Source: WHTK01 sp965197795 (GTDB taxonomy: Bacteria; Chloroflexota; Dehalococcoidia; DSTF01; WHTK01). From it: a stretch of 64,000 nt of DNA. A program made the position numbers and the translations under genes. The stretch spans positions 372,001-436,000 of the forward strand of contig OZ240228.1 in assembly GCA_965197795.1 (NCBI GenBank), in the 5' to 3' direction. Each line of letters starts with the position of its first letter. Position 1 is the first letter of the stretch. The notes beneath the pieces were generated by a model. The model searched no databases and was not told the DNA's origin. It saw nothing but the letters and a program-made list of their open reading frames with translations. Of the stretch, positions 26,627 through 35,125 are shown piece by piece.

Positions 26627-27820
26627 TTAGCGGGAGGGCACCTGGTGGCTGAGCGAGATCTCGCTGCGCTGGCGGGACGACTCGCCGATCGCGAGTACGA
26701 CCTCCATCGTCGCCATGCCCCAGCGGCCGCTATGCAGCGGCCTGCCGCCGGACATGCCAGCGCGTAGCTCGTTGACCTCGTTGAGACGGGCGCTCAAGCC
26801 GGCGTCCAGCGACTCGTCGTGACGGCCATCGTCGTCGTAGACATAGAGGCCCTTGGCGGACTGGCGGATCTCTCCCAGCTCACAGCTCGCGATCACGAGG
26901 CCTGCGTCTGGAGGAGTCCAGTTGCCATCGCCGCCGCCAAAGCCGCCGCCGCGGCCGCCGCCGAACCGCAGCAGCTCGCGGGCGCCGTATTCGTCGGCTT
27001 GGCCTGCGCGAAGCTGACGCCGGTAGGCGTTTGCGTTTTCGCTGGAGGCGAGTCGCTGAGGGGTCTCGCCCCACGGCACCAGCTCCCAGCCCTGCATGAA
27101 GCCGTAGCCGTCATAGACCAATGATGCGGGCGTCCCGTCCTCAAATTCTAGAAAGGCCGTGAAGTAGCCGGCCCCCGGCCTGCCCGGCAAGTTCAGGTCG
27201 ACAGCCGAACCTCGCACGCTGCGGACGACTCCACCACCGAGGAGCCTGAGTACGTCAACAGGGTGAGGCCCCTGGTTGAAGATGCAGCCGCCGTCCTTCT
27301 GAGGATCGAGCTCATGCGGTTCACGAGCCCGCGTCATCCAGCCGGTGAACGCCCAGGTTGTCAGAGCGCCGAGGCGACCGAGGCGGCCCGAACGGATGAT
27401 CCCGGCCATCTCGACCAACGCCGGATCGAAGCTGCGGGCGCCGCCCGCGATCAAGGTGACGCCGTTCTTTTCCGCAGCCTCAACCATGCGAGTGCACTCA
27501 TCGAGGCTGATCGCCATCGGCTTCTCGACCACGATGTGCTTGCCGCTTTCTGCCAGCCTGACCACGTGCTCGCAGTGCAGATGGCTCGGTGTCGCGACCC
27601 ATACCGCGTCGATGTCGGGGTCCTCGCACAGCCGCTCGAAGCTCTGGTAGACGCGGCCCTTGTACTGATCTCGGAACGCTGCCAACGCGTTCTCCCGCAT
27701 GTCGGCGGCCGCGGCGAGCTCGACGCCCGGGATCGCCGAAAGCTGACTGACGATGCCGGCCCCAGCCATGCCGAGGCCGGCGATACCGGCGCGGATGGGC
27801 GTATCAGTCCGCGCGGTCAC
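26627..27820 (-). CDS. Gfo/Idh/MocA-family dehydrogenase (Pht4/LigC-like), copy 1
   Basis: A 397-residue protein. The NAD(P) site is IRAGIAGLGMAGAGIVSQL at residues 9-27; the catalytic Lys lies in the EKPM motif near residue 99; GGCIFNQGPHPVDVLRLLGG carries the conserved H-P-V-D of the substrate domain. A Gly-rich loop (FGGGRGGGFGGGDG) near 285 is unusual and absent from the paralogue at 46539. Known relatives oxidise phthalate cis-dihydrodiol (Pht4) or 4-carboxy-2-hydroxymuconate semialdehyde (LigC). It is last in the operon Rieske 4 - small protein - Rieske 3 - this gene, which supports a dihydrodiol dehydrogenase role. Confidence 0.87.
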   Translation of the reverse strand: MTARTDTPIRAGIAGLGMAGAGIVSQLSAIPGVELAAAADMRENALAAFRDQYKGRVYQSFERLCEDPDIDAVWVATPSHLHCEHVVRLAESGKHIVVEKPMAISLDECTRMVEAAEKNGVTLIAGGARSFDPALVEMAGIIRSGRLGRLGALTTWAFTGWMTRAREPHELDPQKDGGCIFNQGPHPVDVLRLLGGGVVRSVRGSAVDLNLPGRPGAGYFTAFLEFEDGTPASLVYDGYGFMQGWELVPWGETPQRLASSENANAYRRQLRAGQADEYGARELLRFGGGRGGGFGGGDGNWTPPDAGLVIASCELGEIRQSAKGLYVYDDDGRHDESLDAGLSARLNEVNELRAGMSGGRPLHSGRWGMATMEVVLAIGESSRQRSEISLSHQVPSR

Positions 27821-27899
27821 AGGGTCTCCCGAACGAAGCGACAGGCTGCACGGCTAGAACCAAGGTTCCGCAGGCGCAGCTTTTCTGCCGGGCGCATGG

Positions 27900-29234
27900 C
27901 TAGAGAACCGCGACGCCGACCTCCTGGTGGTGCACCTCCAGCAGACGGTCGAAGTCATCGATCGGCACCACGACGTCGATGGCGCGCACGCGGTAGGCAT
28001 CGACGTTCTGGAGGCACTCCGGCTCGATCCCATCTTGCAGGTTCCGCGCCATCCTGATCAGCAATCTACGCGCTGCGATGCCAGCGACGTCGGTCGTGCC
28101 CAGGTGCTCGCGACTGCGGTCGACGATCGACCCCATCGCCTCCTGAATGCTGCGGTCCTGCTCGTTAAGGCCCCAGATGCCGGTGAAGTTGCCGTGCTTC
28201 TGCATCTTGCGGTCGATGAGGTAGTCATTCTCCTTGTTGGCGTCAGGAAGCCAGGTATCGATCACGTAGCCATCGGGCAGCGCGTAGGTACCGCGAGTGA
28301 CCCGTGGTGGGAAGGTCGCTCCCTTCCAGACGTCTGCGACCTCTTCGTCGGTGTAGGGACGGTCGTCGCGGCACTGGTAGCCGAATGTCCACGTGTGCTC
28401 GTCATCGATCGGCACCCAGCAGCGGCCGCCGGTGTTGCCGCCGGCGATGAGGCTGTAGAAGGGGTAGAGCCAGCGCGTGACGCGCCAGTAATAGTCGCCT
28501 TCGCCGGCATTGCGGCGGGCGCCGTACGTGAAGCCGTACGGCGTCTCACGGAGGGTGAGGATCGGTGCGCCGTCGGTCTGAGCCCGGGCGCGCTTGGGGT
28601 CGAGCTGGCGCACGCCGCCTGTCACGCGGCTCGTGCCGGGATAGTTGGGCTGCCACTCTGGGCCGCGGCCGCTGTGCAGGAAGGAGATGTGGGAGGTATC
28701 GATCTCTCCTTCCATGCCCTGAGCCCAGTTGGTGCGCTGCAGCCACTTCGTGACGACCTGATAGCCCTCTGGTGCCCGCGCCCACTCCAACTGCGGCAGC
28801 TCGGCAGGCATCTTGTCCTTCGGCCCCATGTAGATCCAGATGACGCCGCCAGCTTCGCGAGTCGGATACGCGTTGATCTTGACCTTCGCTTTGAAGCTGC
28901 TGTCGGCCGGCTCGTTCGGCATATCGACACAGTTGCCGCTCGGGTCGTACTTCCAGCCGTGGTAGACGCAGCGCAGGCCCTGTTCTTCGTTGCGGCCCCA
29001 GAAAAGGTGCGCCAGCTTATGCGCGCAGTACGGCTCCAGGATGCCGACGGTGCCGTCGGTGGCTCGGAAGCCGATGAGGTCTTCGCCTAGCAGGCGCAGT
29101 CGAACCGGTGGCGTGTCCGGCTCAGGCACCTCTGCGGTGATCATGGCGGGCAACCAGAAACGCCGGAACAGATTACCCATCGGAGTACCGGGGCTAACTC
29201 GCGTCAGCAGCTCATTCTCTTCTTTGGACAGCAT
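27900..29234 (-). CDS. Rieske oxygenase catalytic subunit, paralogue 3
   Basis: A 444-residue oxygenase from ATG 29234 with AGAGGA upstream. It starts MLSKEENELLTRVSPGTPMG. The Rieske cluster residues are in CAHKLAHLF and CVYHGWKY, so Cys and His are kept but the usual R-G after the first His is lost. The iron site is EGEIDTSHISFLH. It is the second oxygenase in the operon, 12 bp after the small helical protein and 79 bp before the Gfo/Idh dehydrogenase. The altered cluster loop suggests different redox properties or partner contacts from its paralogues. Confidence 0.92.
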   Translation of the reverse strand: MLSKEENELLTRVSPGTPMGNLFRRFWLPAMITAEVPEPDTPPVRLRLLGEDLIGFRATDGTVGILEPYCAHKLAHLFWGRNEEQGLRCVYHGWKYDPSGNCVDMPNEPADSSFKAKVKINAYPTREAGGVIWIYMGPKDKMPAELPQLEWARAPEGYQVVTKWLQRTNWAQGMEGEIDTSHISFLHSGRGPEWQPNYPGTSRVTGGVRQLDPKRARAQTDGAPILTLRETPYGFTYGARRNAGEGDYYWRVTRWLYPFYSLIAGGNTGGRCWVPIDDEHTWTFGYQCRDDRPYTDEEVADVWKGATFPPRVTRGTYALPDGYVIDTWLPDANKENDYLIDRKMQKHGNFTGIWGLNEQDRSIQEAMGSIVDRSREHLGTTDVAGIAARRLLIRMARNLQDGIEPECLQNVDAYRVRAIDVVVPIDDFDRLLEVHHQEVGVAVL

Positions 29235-29246
29235 GCGTAGTTCCTC

Positions 29247-29603
29247 TCAGACCTTTAGGTTTTTTTCCAGTCCGATCCGAAGACCGATAACGGTGTTCAA
29301 CTCTGCGATTGCCTCATCTGTCTTACCGAGGCCGACGAAGTCGTGGGCGGAGAAGATGAGGGTCCGGACCCTCTCGAAGCCGGCGATGACTTCCGGAGCC
29401 AGCTGCTCCCTGATGGCGCTTCGCAAGTCCATGTCGGCTTGCCTGTAGGCGTCGTCCATCTCTGCCTCGCGGAAGATGAACTGCTCCAACTCGATGGTGC
29501 GCTCGAGCCGCTCGATGAGCTTGATCAGGGAGCCAACGGAGAGATCGTCGATCCAGACGACGCGGTCGACCTCCGACCCGTTCGACTTACCGTATATCTC
29601 CAC
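29247..29603 (-). CDS. Small helical protein of unknown family, linked to Rieske genes (copy 1)
   Basis: A 118-residue protein from GTG 29603. It is almost entirely predicted helical: SLIKLIERLERTIELEQFIF, REAEMDDAYRQADMDLRSAI, GFERVRTLIFSAHDFVGLGK, TDEAIAELNTVIGL. It aligns end to end with the 106-residue product at 34784: L-x-RLVDRLER-like first helix, the motif REAE(M/L)DD, and SAHDFVGLGKTDEAI versus EAHDLTGEGRTVEAA. No Cys or metal motif is present, so it is not a ferredoxin. In both loci it follows the first Rieske gene of an operon, which suggests an accessory or regulatory role. No known family recognised. Confidence 0.75.
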   Translation of the reverse strand: MEIYGKSNGSEVDRVVWIDDLSVGSLIKLIERLERTIELEQFIFREAEMDDAYRQADMDLRSAIREQLAPEVIAGFERVRTLIFSAHDFVGLGKTDEAIAELNTVIGLRIGLEKNLKV

Positions 29604-29635
29604 AGCACCCTCGAATGCGAAACCCTCGGACTCGA

Positions 29636-30919
29636 CTAGGAGGCCGGGATTTGGCCTGACGCGACCAGACTCATAGCGACCCGGCCCTCTTCGAAGGGGA
29701 CGCTTCGATCGAGGACCGCCGAGACCGAGCGTACCCGGAAGGCGAGCTCGTCGTTCGGTAGAGAAGGCTCCGTGCCTTCCAACAGATCGCGCACGGCATC
29801 TAGATAGAGGTTACGAAGCGCGATGATCGCCCGGTCGGTCGTCCCCAGGTGCTCCTGCGTCCGGTCGAAGACGGTTCCCATGCTCTCCTGAATCCCTGCG
29901 TCCTGGAGCGAGCCATTCGCGATGCCCGTGTAAGTCCGCGTCCGCTGCGCCTCTCGGTCGATGAAGTAGTCGTTGGCGGCGCTGGCTACGGCAGTTAGGG
30001 TGCCGGGTTGCAGCTCGACGTAGTGGGCCGGATGGCCCTCGCCTTCGCTCAGCGCCCGGCTGTAATTCCAGGAGTAAGTGACCATCCAGCAGTTCTCATC
30101 GTCCAGTGGGACCCAACCGTGTCCGCTGTAGGTGAGGTCCTGCGGTTGCTGCGACTCCTTCGGAGGGGCGAAACCGGGAATCACCGTGAAGAAGGGCAGC
30201 ATGAAGGGCGTGAAGCGCCAGTAGTAGCTGTCCTCTTCGGCGTCACGCTGGGCGCCGTAGGCGAAGCCGTAGTCCGTCTCCTGCACCTCGAGACGCGGGG
30301 CGAGGTCCCCGTAGAGGTACTTGCGGCCGGGGGCCTGTCGCTCCGCCGGGTCGAGGACGCCGTGCAGGAAGGGCACGTGCGCAGAGTCGATGCCTCCCTC
30401 GATCGCCTGCAGATAGTTGCAGTGCTGGATGCGCCGGCTTACTACGACGTTAACATCGGGCACCTGTGTCCACCCGTATTGAGGCAGCTCCGGCTTCAGC
30501 TCTGGTGGTCCCATGTAGGTCCAGACGAGGCCGCCTCGCTCAAGCGTCGGGTAAGCGGCGGCGTGAACCTTGGTCTTGAAGTTGGATTCGGCTGGCTCCG
30601 AGGGCATGTCGATGCAGTCGCCATGCGTGTTGAACTTCCAGCCGTGATAGACGCAGCGCAGCCCTTCTTCTTCGTTGCGTCCGAAGAACAGAGACGCCCC
30701 GCGATGCGGACAGTTCTCTCGGATAAGGCCGACTTCGCCCGACGTCGTGCGGAACGCGACCAGCGCTTCGCCCAGCAGCTTGAGGCGTAGCGGAGGACAA
30801 TCGGGCTGAGAAAGCTCGTGGCTTGTGACCGCAGGTATCCAGAAACGGCGCAGGTACTCGCCCATCGGTGTCCCGGGTCCCGTACGCGTGATCAGCTCAT
30901 TGTTACGGGTTGTTAGCAT
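29636..30919 (-). CDS. Rieske oxygenase catalytic subunit, paralogue 4
   Basis: A 427-residue oxygenase from ATG 30919, with GGAGGTG seven bases upstream. It starts MLTTRNNELITRTGPGTPMG. The cluster motifs CPHRGASLFFGRNEEEGLRC and CVYHGWKF and the iron motif EGGIDSAHVPFLH are intact. It is the first gene of a four-gene operon with the small helical protein (32 bp downstream), Rieske 3 and the Gfo/Idh dehydrogenase. Two different oxygenases in one operon could act on successive positions, or form hetero-oligomers; neither can be decided from sequence. Confidence 0.93.
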   Translation of the reverse strand: MLTTRNNELITRTGPGTPMGEYLRRFWIPAVTSHELSQPDCPPLRLKLLGEALVAFRTTSGEVGLIRENCPHRGASLFFGRNEEEGLRCVYHGWKFNTHGDCIDMPSEPAESNFKTKVHAAAYPTLERGGLVWTYMGPPELKPELPQYGWTQVPDVNVVVSRRIQHCNYLQAIEGGIDSAHVPFLHGVLDPAERQAPGRKYLYGDLAPRLEVQETDYGFAYGAQRDAEEDSYYWRFTPFMLPFFTVIPGFAPPKESQQPQDLTYSGHGWVPLDDENCWMVTYSWNYSRALSEGEGHPAHYVELQPGTLTAVASAANDYFIDREAQRTRTYTGIANGSLQDAGIQESMGTVFDRTQEHLGTTDRAIIALRNLYLDAVRDLLEGTEPSLPNDELAFRVRSVSAVLDRSVPFEEGRVAMSLVASGQIPAS

Positions 30920-31191
30920 GCGCCACCTCCGAATAAGTAGTGACTAACGTTGAGCGACATTCTACGCGAAGAACGTGGAGCGCGTCGGCCGGGATGCTTG
31001 TACGACCTCTCCTGCGCTGCCGCGCGCCCCTCTCCGGCATCCGGGGAGGGGCTGTGGAAGAGGAGAGGTGGTGGACTTGGTTTGGGTGTTAGTTGAGGGT
31101 GGCCGCGTGGCGAAGTCTGCAGACTCTACACCAGGCGGCCTAGGACTCCGGAGGGTTGTGAGCAGGCGTTCCAGAGGCTGTGGCCTCTTGA

Positions 31192-31451
31192 TCAGCCACA
31201 AGAAACCGCGGCGATCAGGTAGCCGCCGATGAACAGCGTGAATGCCGCGGTGTATGAACCGGCTACGTCGAAGGACAGCGACGCGATCAGGGGCCGGCGC
31301 CCAACGCCGCCATGTTGAAGGGTGAGACGAGACCCGCGAACACCTGGCTCGTGAGTCCGCCGGCGAGGAAGGATCCCACCGTGGCGATGGCGACGATGTA
31401 CCAGCCGTAGAAGATCCTCCCCTGACCCAGGGCCGGCTTCCTAGCCAACAT
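31192..31451 (-). pseudogene. MFS transporter remnant with a large internal deletion
   Basis: ATG at 31451 opens RIFYGWYIVAIATVGSFLAG and GLTSQVFAGLVSP, the first helix of an OFA-type MFS carrier, then jumps at about 31300 to GRRPLIASLSFDVAGSYTAA and FTLFIGGYLIAA, the typical last helices, ending at 31192. About 300 residues between helix 1 and helix 11 are missing. It lies in the gap between Rieske 4 and the CMD gene; 30920-31191 otherwise holds only a GC-rich imperfect hairpin (31025-31049). Confidence 0.75.
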
Positions 31452-31637
31452 CGCCGGAGCCTCCCAGGGCGGTACGGATCAAAGGCGCGTCGTCTGGACC
31501 AGCGGGCGCTGCGGCGACAAACGAACCGATCATTGCCAGCGATGACTCAGGGCAGCCAGCGCGTGATTCCCAGTGAGGTTAAGGTCGGTTGTCGTGAGCC
31601 TCTTGTGCGTGAATGGCAGCGGACGACGCGGGCGTCC

Positions 31638-32189
31638 CTAGCGCGCGAGATGCCGTGCTTCGGGAGCCGCCTGAAAGTCCACGGTTCGCAGAATGTTGGC
31701 GTTCATCGTATAGACGCTCATGACGGCCACGAGGTCCATGAGCCCTCTCTCGCCGTAACGCGCTCGGACGGCGTCGAAGGTCGCGTCCGCGATGGCCGGC
31801 TGCTCCAGGAGTTCGCGGCCGAAACGGATGATCAGCGCCTCGTCCGCGGTGAGGCCGTCCAGGGAGCCGTGTGTGTCCACCGCGTGCAGCGCTTCCTCGC
31901 GCACACCCGCCTCCAGGCCGAGGCGGGTGTGCCCATTCCAGATGTAGTCGGCGTTGGAGGCGCGGGCGGACACGCAGATCGCGAGCTCTGTTTCGACATC
32001 CGTCAGCGACGTGTGGTAGCGCAGGTGCTCCACGAGGTCTGACAACAGCGCGCCGGCGTTCTCCGCGTAGGTCAGCAGGCCGCTCGGCGGCGGAAGATTG
32101 CCGCCCCGGGTCTCGAGAATGTGTCTCACGGCGCGACGGGTGCCTTCGGAGAATGCGTCGCTATCTGCAGGTAAGGGCAAGCGTGGCAA
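31638..32189 (-). CDS. Carboxymuconolactone decarboxylase-family protein
   Basis: A 183-residue protein. TTG at 32189 is chosen because AAGGAG lies seven bases upstream; the frame stays open further up but loses protein-like character. The core ETELAICVSARASNADYIW, NGHTRLGLEAG matches the CMD/AhpD-like helical fold with a glutamate and the late histidine of the family, but lacks the CxxC pair of AhpD peroxidases. Family members decarboxylate gamma-carboxymuconolactone or act in related ring-cleavage steps. The aromatic-catabolism setting fits, but the activity is inferred. Confidence 0.78.
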   Translation of the reverse strand: MPRLPLPADSDAFSEGTRRAVRHILETRGGNLPPPSGLLTYAENAGALLSDLVEHLRYHTSLTDVETELAICVSARASNADYIWNGHTRLGLEAGVREEALHAVDTHGSLDGLTADEALIIRFGRELLEQPAIADATFDAVRARYGERGLMDLVAVMSVYTMNANILRTVDFQAAPEARHLAR

Positions 32190-32268
32190 TTGACGGCTCC
32201 TTCGCGGGTCGCTCGAATTCGGGAGCAGTCTACACCGGCGCGCCTGGTTCAGTTCGCGGAGGCAGATC

Positions 32269-33117
32269 TCAGTCAGCGGCGAAGGCGGCGATCTCAATCA
32301 GCCCGGTGTTGCCGCCGGACGATGAAACGACTTCGAATCGCAGCGTCCGTGTGGTCACCGAGACCGGGAACTCGTACAGCCGTGCTCCGTCGGGGACATC
32401 GAAGGGTCCTAACTCGGTGCCGTCGTCCGTGACCACGAGAAAGCTGCTGATCTGGGCGCTGTTGCCCATGGTCCGCGTCCACAAGCCGATCACCGCGAGC
32501 TCCGTGGACCGGCTTAGCTCTACGGTGATGAAGGCGTCGTCGCCGTCACCGGCGCTGGACCATTCGGTGTCGGCGTCGCCGTCGATAGCGTTCTCGGGCC
32601 TCCAGGTCGGGGAGTTCCCAATCTGAGAGCTCGCATCCTGCACGGTTGCACCCTGGGACAGGCTGGCCAGATTCGTCCTGGGGTCTGATTCCGCGACGGT
32701 GGAGGACGCGGTTGTGAAGGTCATGTCCTCCGAGGCGAAAAACCTCCCGTCCGCCGAGGTTCCTTGCAGCCGGAAGTGGTAGACCGTGTCTGCTTCAAGT
32801 CCCTGCAGGCGAGGACTATGCGTGCTGTGCCCTCTGCCCGCCATGTCGAGGTCGGTACTCTGCCCGCCGTAGGCCTGATCGACGCCAAAGACCACCGAGC
32901 ACACCACATCTATCGAGGTATCAACACGGACCGTGGCGCCGTCCGCAGTGATGTCGACGATCTGGATGGGAGACGCGAGAATCGATTCGATCGGTTGAAC
33001 CTCGGCAGAGCGATCGTCTGACGAGCTGCAAGCTGTCATCACGGCAACCAACAAGGCTCCGCCGAAGCGAAATCCGAGCCACCAACGCGACCGAGCCGTG
33101 GAATCTGAGAGTTTAAT
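32269..33117 (-). CDS. Exported lipoprotein with FN3-like and F5/8 type C (discoidin) domains
   Basis: About 282 residues. The lipoprotein signal is RWWLGFRFGGALLVAVMTAC with lipobox at the final Cys. An FN3/phosphatase-N-like domain follows (DGATVRVDTSIDVVCSVVFG, LEADTVYHFRLQGTSADG), then a discoidin domain (NLASLSQGATVQDASSQIGN, PENAIDGDADTEWSSAGDGD, FITVELSRS), normally carbohydrate or surface binding. No ATG, GTG or TTG precedes the signal in frame; an ATT at 33117 is the nearest possible start, so the 5' end may be wrong or frameshifted. It is divergent from Rieske 5 and lies on the cell surface. Confidence 0.72.
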   Translation of the reverse strand: MKLSDSTARSRWWLGFRFGGALLVAVMTACSSSDDRSAEVQPIESILASPIQIVDITADGATVRVDTSIDVVCSVVFGVDQAYGGQSTDLDMAGRGHSTHSPRLQGLEADTVYHFRLQGTSADGRFFASEDMTFTTASSTVAESDPRTNLASLSQGATVQDASSQIGNSPTWRPENAIDGDADTEWSSAGDGDDAFITVELSRSTELAVIGLWTRTMGNSAQISSFLVVTDDGTELGPFDVPDGARLYEFPVSVTTRTLRFEVVSSSGGNTGLIEIAAFAAD

Positions 33118-33319
33118 GACTGCGAGCCCACAATCTATACAGTGTTGCTTCCATGATGACCCAGTCCACCTTGTGGGCCAAGGTAAGCCGGTACAGCCAA
33201 GACGGCCGAGATCGACGCGCCGGCGACGCTCTAATCGTATAATCGACCGCGTATTCGCTGGGTCAATGGCCTGGCCGCCGATTCGAGCGGCGCCGGGGTC
33301 ACGTATCTGGAGGTGGGAT

Positions 33320-34672
33320 GTGCTGAGAACAGAAGATAACGAGCTAATGTGCCGCGTCGGCCCTGGTACGCCAATGGGCGATGTGATGCGCGAATACTGG
33401 ATACCGGCTCTGATGTCGAGCGAGCTTGCGGCCCCGGACGGCCCGCCGCTCCGACTGCGACTGCTGAGCGAGGAACTGATCGCGTTTCGTTCCACCTCTG
33501 GCAAGGTCGGAGTGGTGGCCAACTCTTGCCCGCACCGCGGCGCCTCCCTGTTTTTCGGGCGGAACGAAGAAGAAGGTCTGCGCTGCGTTTACCACGGTTG
33601 GAAGTTCGACGTCTCGGGCGCGTGCGTCGACATGCCATCGGAACCGGCCGAGAGCAACTTCAAGAGCAAGGTGCACGCCAGGGCGTATCCCTGCATCGAG
33701 CGGAACGGCATCATTTGGACCTACATGGGTTCGCGCGAGACGCTGCCGCCGCTTCCGGACCTCGAGCCGAACGCGGTCCCGGACGAGCCGTTCATTATGA
33801 AAATCATGCGGGACTGCAACTGGGTCCAGGGGCTGGAAGGCGACATTGATACCAGCCACCTGAGCTTCCTCCACTTCGGATCGGTGCAGGCGGAGCAGAT
33901 GAAGCAGGGCAGGCTTGACTACTACAGCATCAAGATCCGGGCGCCGACCGGGTACGACGTGCACGAAACCGAGTTCGGCACGTCGTACGGAGCCTTTCGA
34001 CCCGCGGAGGAAGACACCTACTACTGGCGAGTCGCGCACTTCCTTTTCCCGTTCTACTCGATGATCCCAACCGGCACTCTCGGGGCGCAGGTCCTGGTAC
34101 GCGCCTGGGTTCCGATCGACGATGAGCACATCATGTTCTGGCACATCTCGACCATGAAGAGCTGGCGAGAGCTCACCGGCCAGAGCGCCGACAGCGACGG
34201 CGGCGCAGCCCTTGCCGGCCCCAGCGCGATGGGCATCAACTTCCTGCCAGACACGTCGGACGGGCTGGGCAGGTTCCGCATCAACCAGACGATGCAGAAC
34301 GACTACCTGATCGACAGGGAGGCGCAGAGCTCGAACAAGAGCTACACCGGCATTCCTGGCATCCACCAGCAGGACCAGGCCGTCACCGAGAGCATGGGCC
34401 GGATCATCAACCGCGCCGGGGAGCACCTCGGCTCCTCCGACTCGATGGTCATCCGCACCCGCCGACGCCTGATCAACGTGGCGAAAGCGCTGCGAGATCA
34501 AGGCATAGCGCCTCCCGGCGTGGATAACCCGGAGGTCTATCAGCAGCGCTCCGGCGGTGTGATCCTGCCTCGCAAGGCCGATTGGCTGGATGCCACGACG
34601 GAGTTGCGCAAAGCGTACGTGGAGCACCGGCCTGAAGCGCTGGTTGCGCCGGTCATTCCGGACTTCGACTAG
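33320..34672 (+). CDS. Rieske oxygenase catalytic subunit, paralogue 5
   Basis: A 450-residue oxygenase. GTG at 33320 fits the family N-terminus (MLRTEDNELMCRVGPGTPMG) and the GGAGGTG ribosome site; the upstream extension is not protein-like. Cluster ligands are Cys70, His72, Cys89 and His92; the iron site is EGDIDTSHLSFLH (Asp177/His180/His185). It is the closest paralogue of gene 1, sharing EEDTYYWR and FLFPFY-MIPTGTLG. It heads a plus-strand operon with the small helical protein, a LigB homologue and Rieske 6. Confidence 0.93.
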   Translation: MLRTEDNELMCRVGPGTPMGDVMREYWIPALMSSELAAPDGPPLRLRLLSEELIAFRSTSGKVGVVANSCPHRGASLFFGRNEEEGLRCVYHGWKFDVSGACVDMPSEPAESNFKSKVHARAYPCIERNGIIWTYMGSRETLPPLPDLEPNAVPDEPFIMKIMRDCNWVQGLEGDIDTSHLSFLHFGSVQAEQMKQGRLDYYSIKIRAPTGYDVHETEFGTSYGAFRPAEEDTYYWRVAHFLFPFYSMIPTGTLGAQVLVRAWVPIDDEHIMFWHISTMKSWRELTGQSADSDGGAALAGPSAMGINFLPDTSDGLGRFRINQTMQNDYLIDREAQSSNKSYTGIPGIHQQDQAVTESMGRIINRAGEHLGSSDSMVIRTRRRLINVAKALRDQGIAPPGVDNPEVYQQRSGGVILPRKADWLDATTELRKAYVEHRPEALVAPVIPDFD

Positions 34673-34783
34673 GCCGCGCATAGTTGGCAACGATGGGTCC
34701 GAGCTTTGAGTTTTTGATGCGCGCTGTACGAGTCAACCCTTTGCCTTTGGTTGCGCGTAATAACACGCCGAATCGGACACGGC

Positions 34784-35104
34784 ATGGCTGAACTCGATCT
34801 CGATCGCTGGCTGGAAGTCGCGGACTTCTCGAACGATACGCTGCTCAGGTTGGTCGACCGACTGGAGCGTTCGGACTTGCCGCGGCACTGGATCCTGCGT
34901 GAGGCCGAGCTAGACGATCTGTGGCGCTACGTCGAAGCTGCGATCGAGAACGCGCGGCGCAGCGATCCCGATAGTCCGACGGCGGCCACGTTGGAAGGCT
35001 TGTTTCACGCCGTGAGCGAGGCTCATGACCTCACCGGCGAGGGACGTACGGTGGAGGCGGCGCAGCGGCTGAGAGCGATCGTCATCCCGGGCGACGGCCA
35101 GTGA
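34784..35104 (+). CDS. Small helical protein of unknown family, linked to Rieske genes (copy 2)
   Basis: A 106-residue protein from ATG 34784 (MAELDLDRWLEVADFSNDTL). Helices LLRLVDRLERSDLPRHWILR, EAELDDLWRYVEAAIENARR and LFHAVSEAHDLTGEGRTVEA align with the 118-residue protein at 29247. It follows Rieske 5 by 111 bp and precedes the LigB homologue by 21 bp. Its repeated position after a leading Rieske gene is the main hint to function: an assembly factor, adaptor or regulator of the oxygenase. No domain of known function was recognised. Confidence 0.75.
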   Translation: MAELDLDRWLEVADFSNDTLLRLVDRLERSDLPRHWILREAELDDLWRYVEAAIENARRSDPDSPTAATLEGLFHAVSEAHDLTGEGRTVEAAQRLRAIVIPGDGQ

Positions 35105-35125
35105 TCAGCGAGGACTGAAAATCCG

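Noticed and set aside
30975..31232. Plus-strand open frame of 85 codons
   Set aside because: Low-complexity product without family features, overlapping a GC-rich hairpin and the MFS remnant.
33344..34690. Minus-strand open frame of 448 codons opposite Rieske 5
   Set aside because: It mirrors the Rieske gene, as similar long antisense frames do opposite the other paralogues; composition is Arg/His/Val-rich and without motifs.
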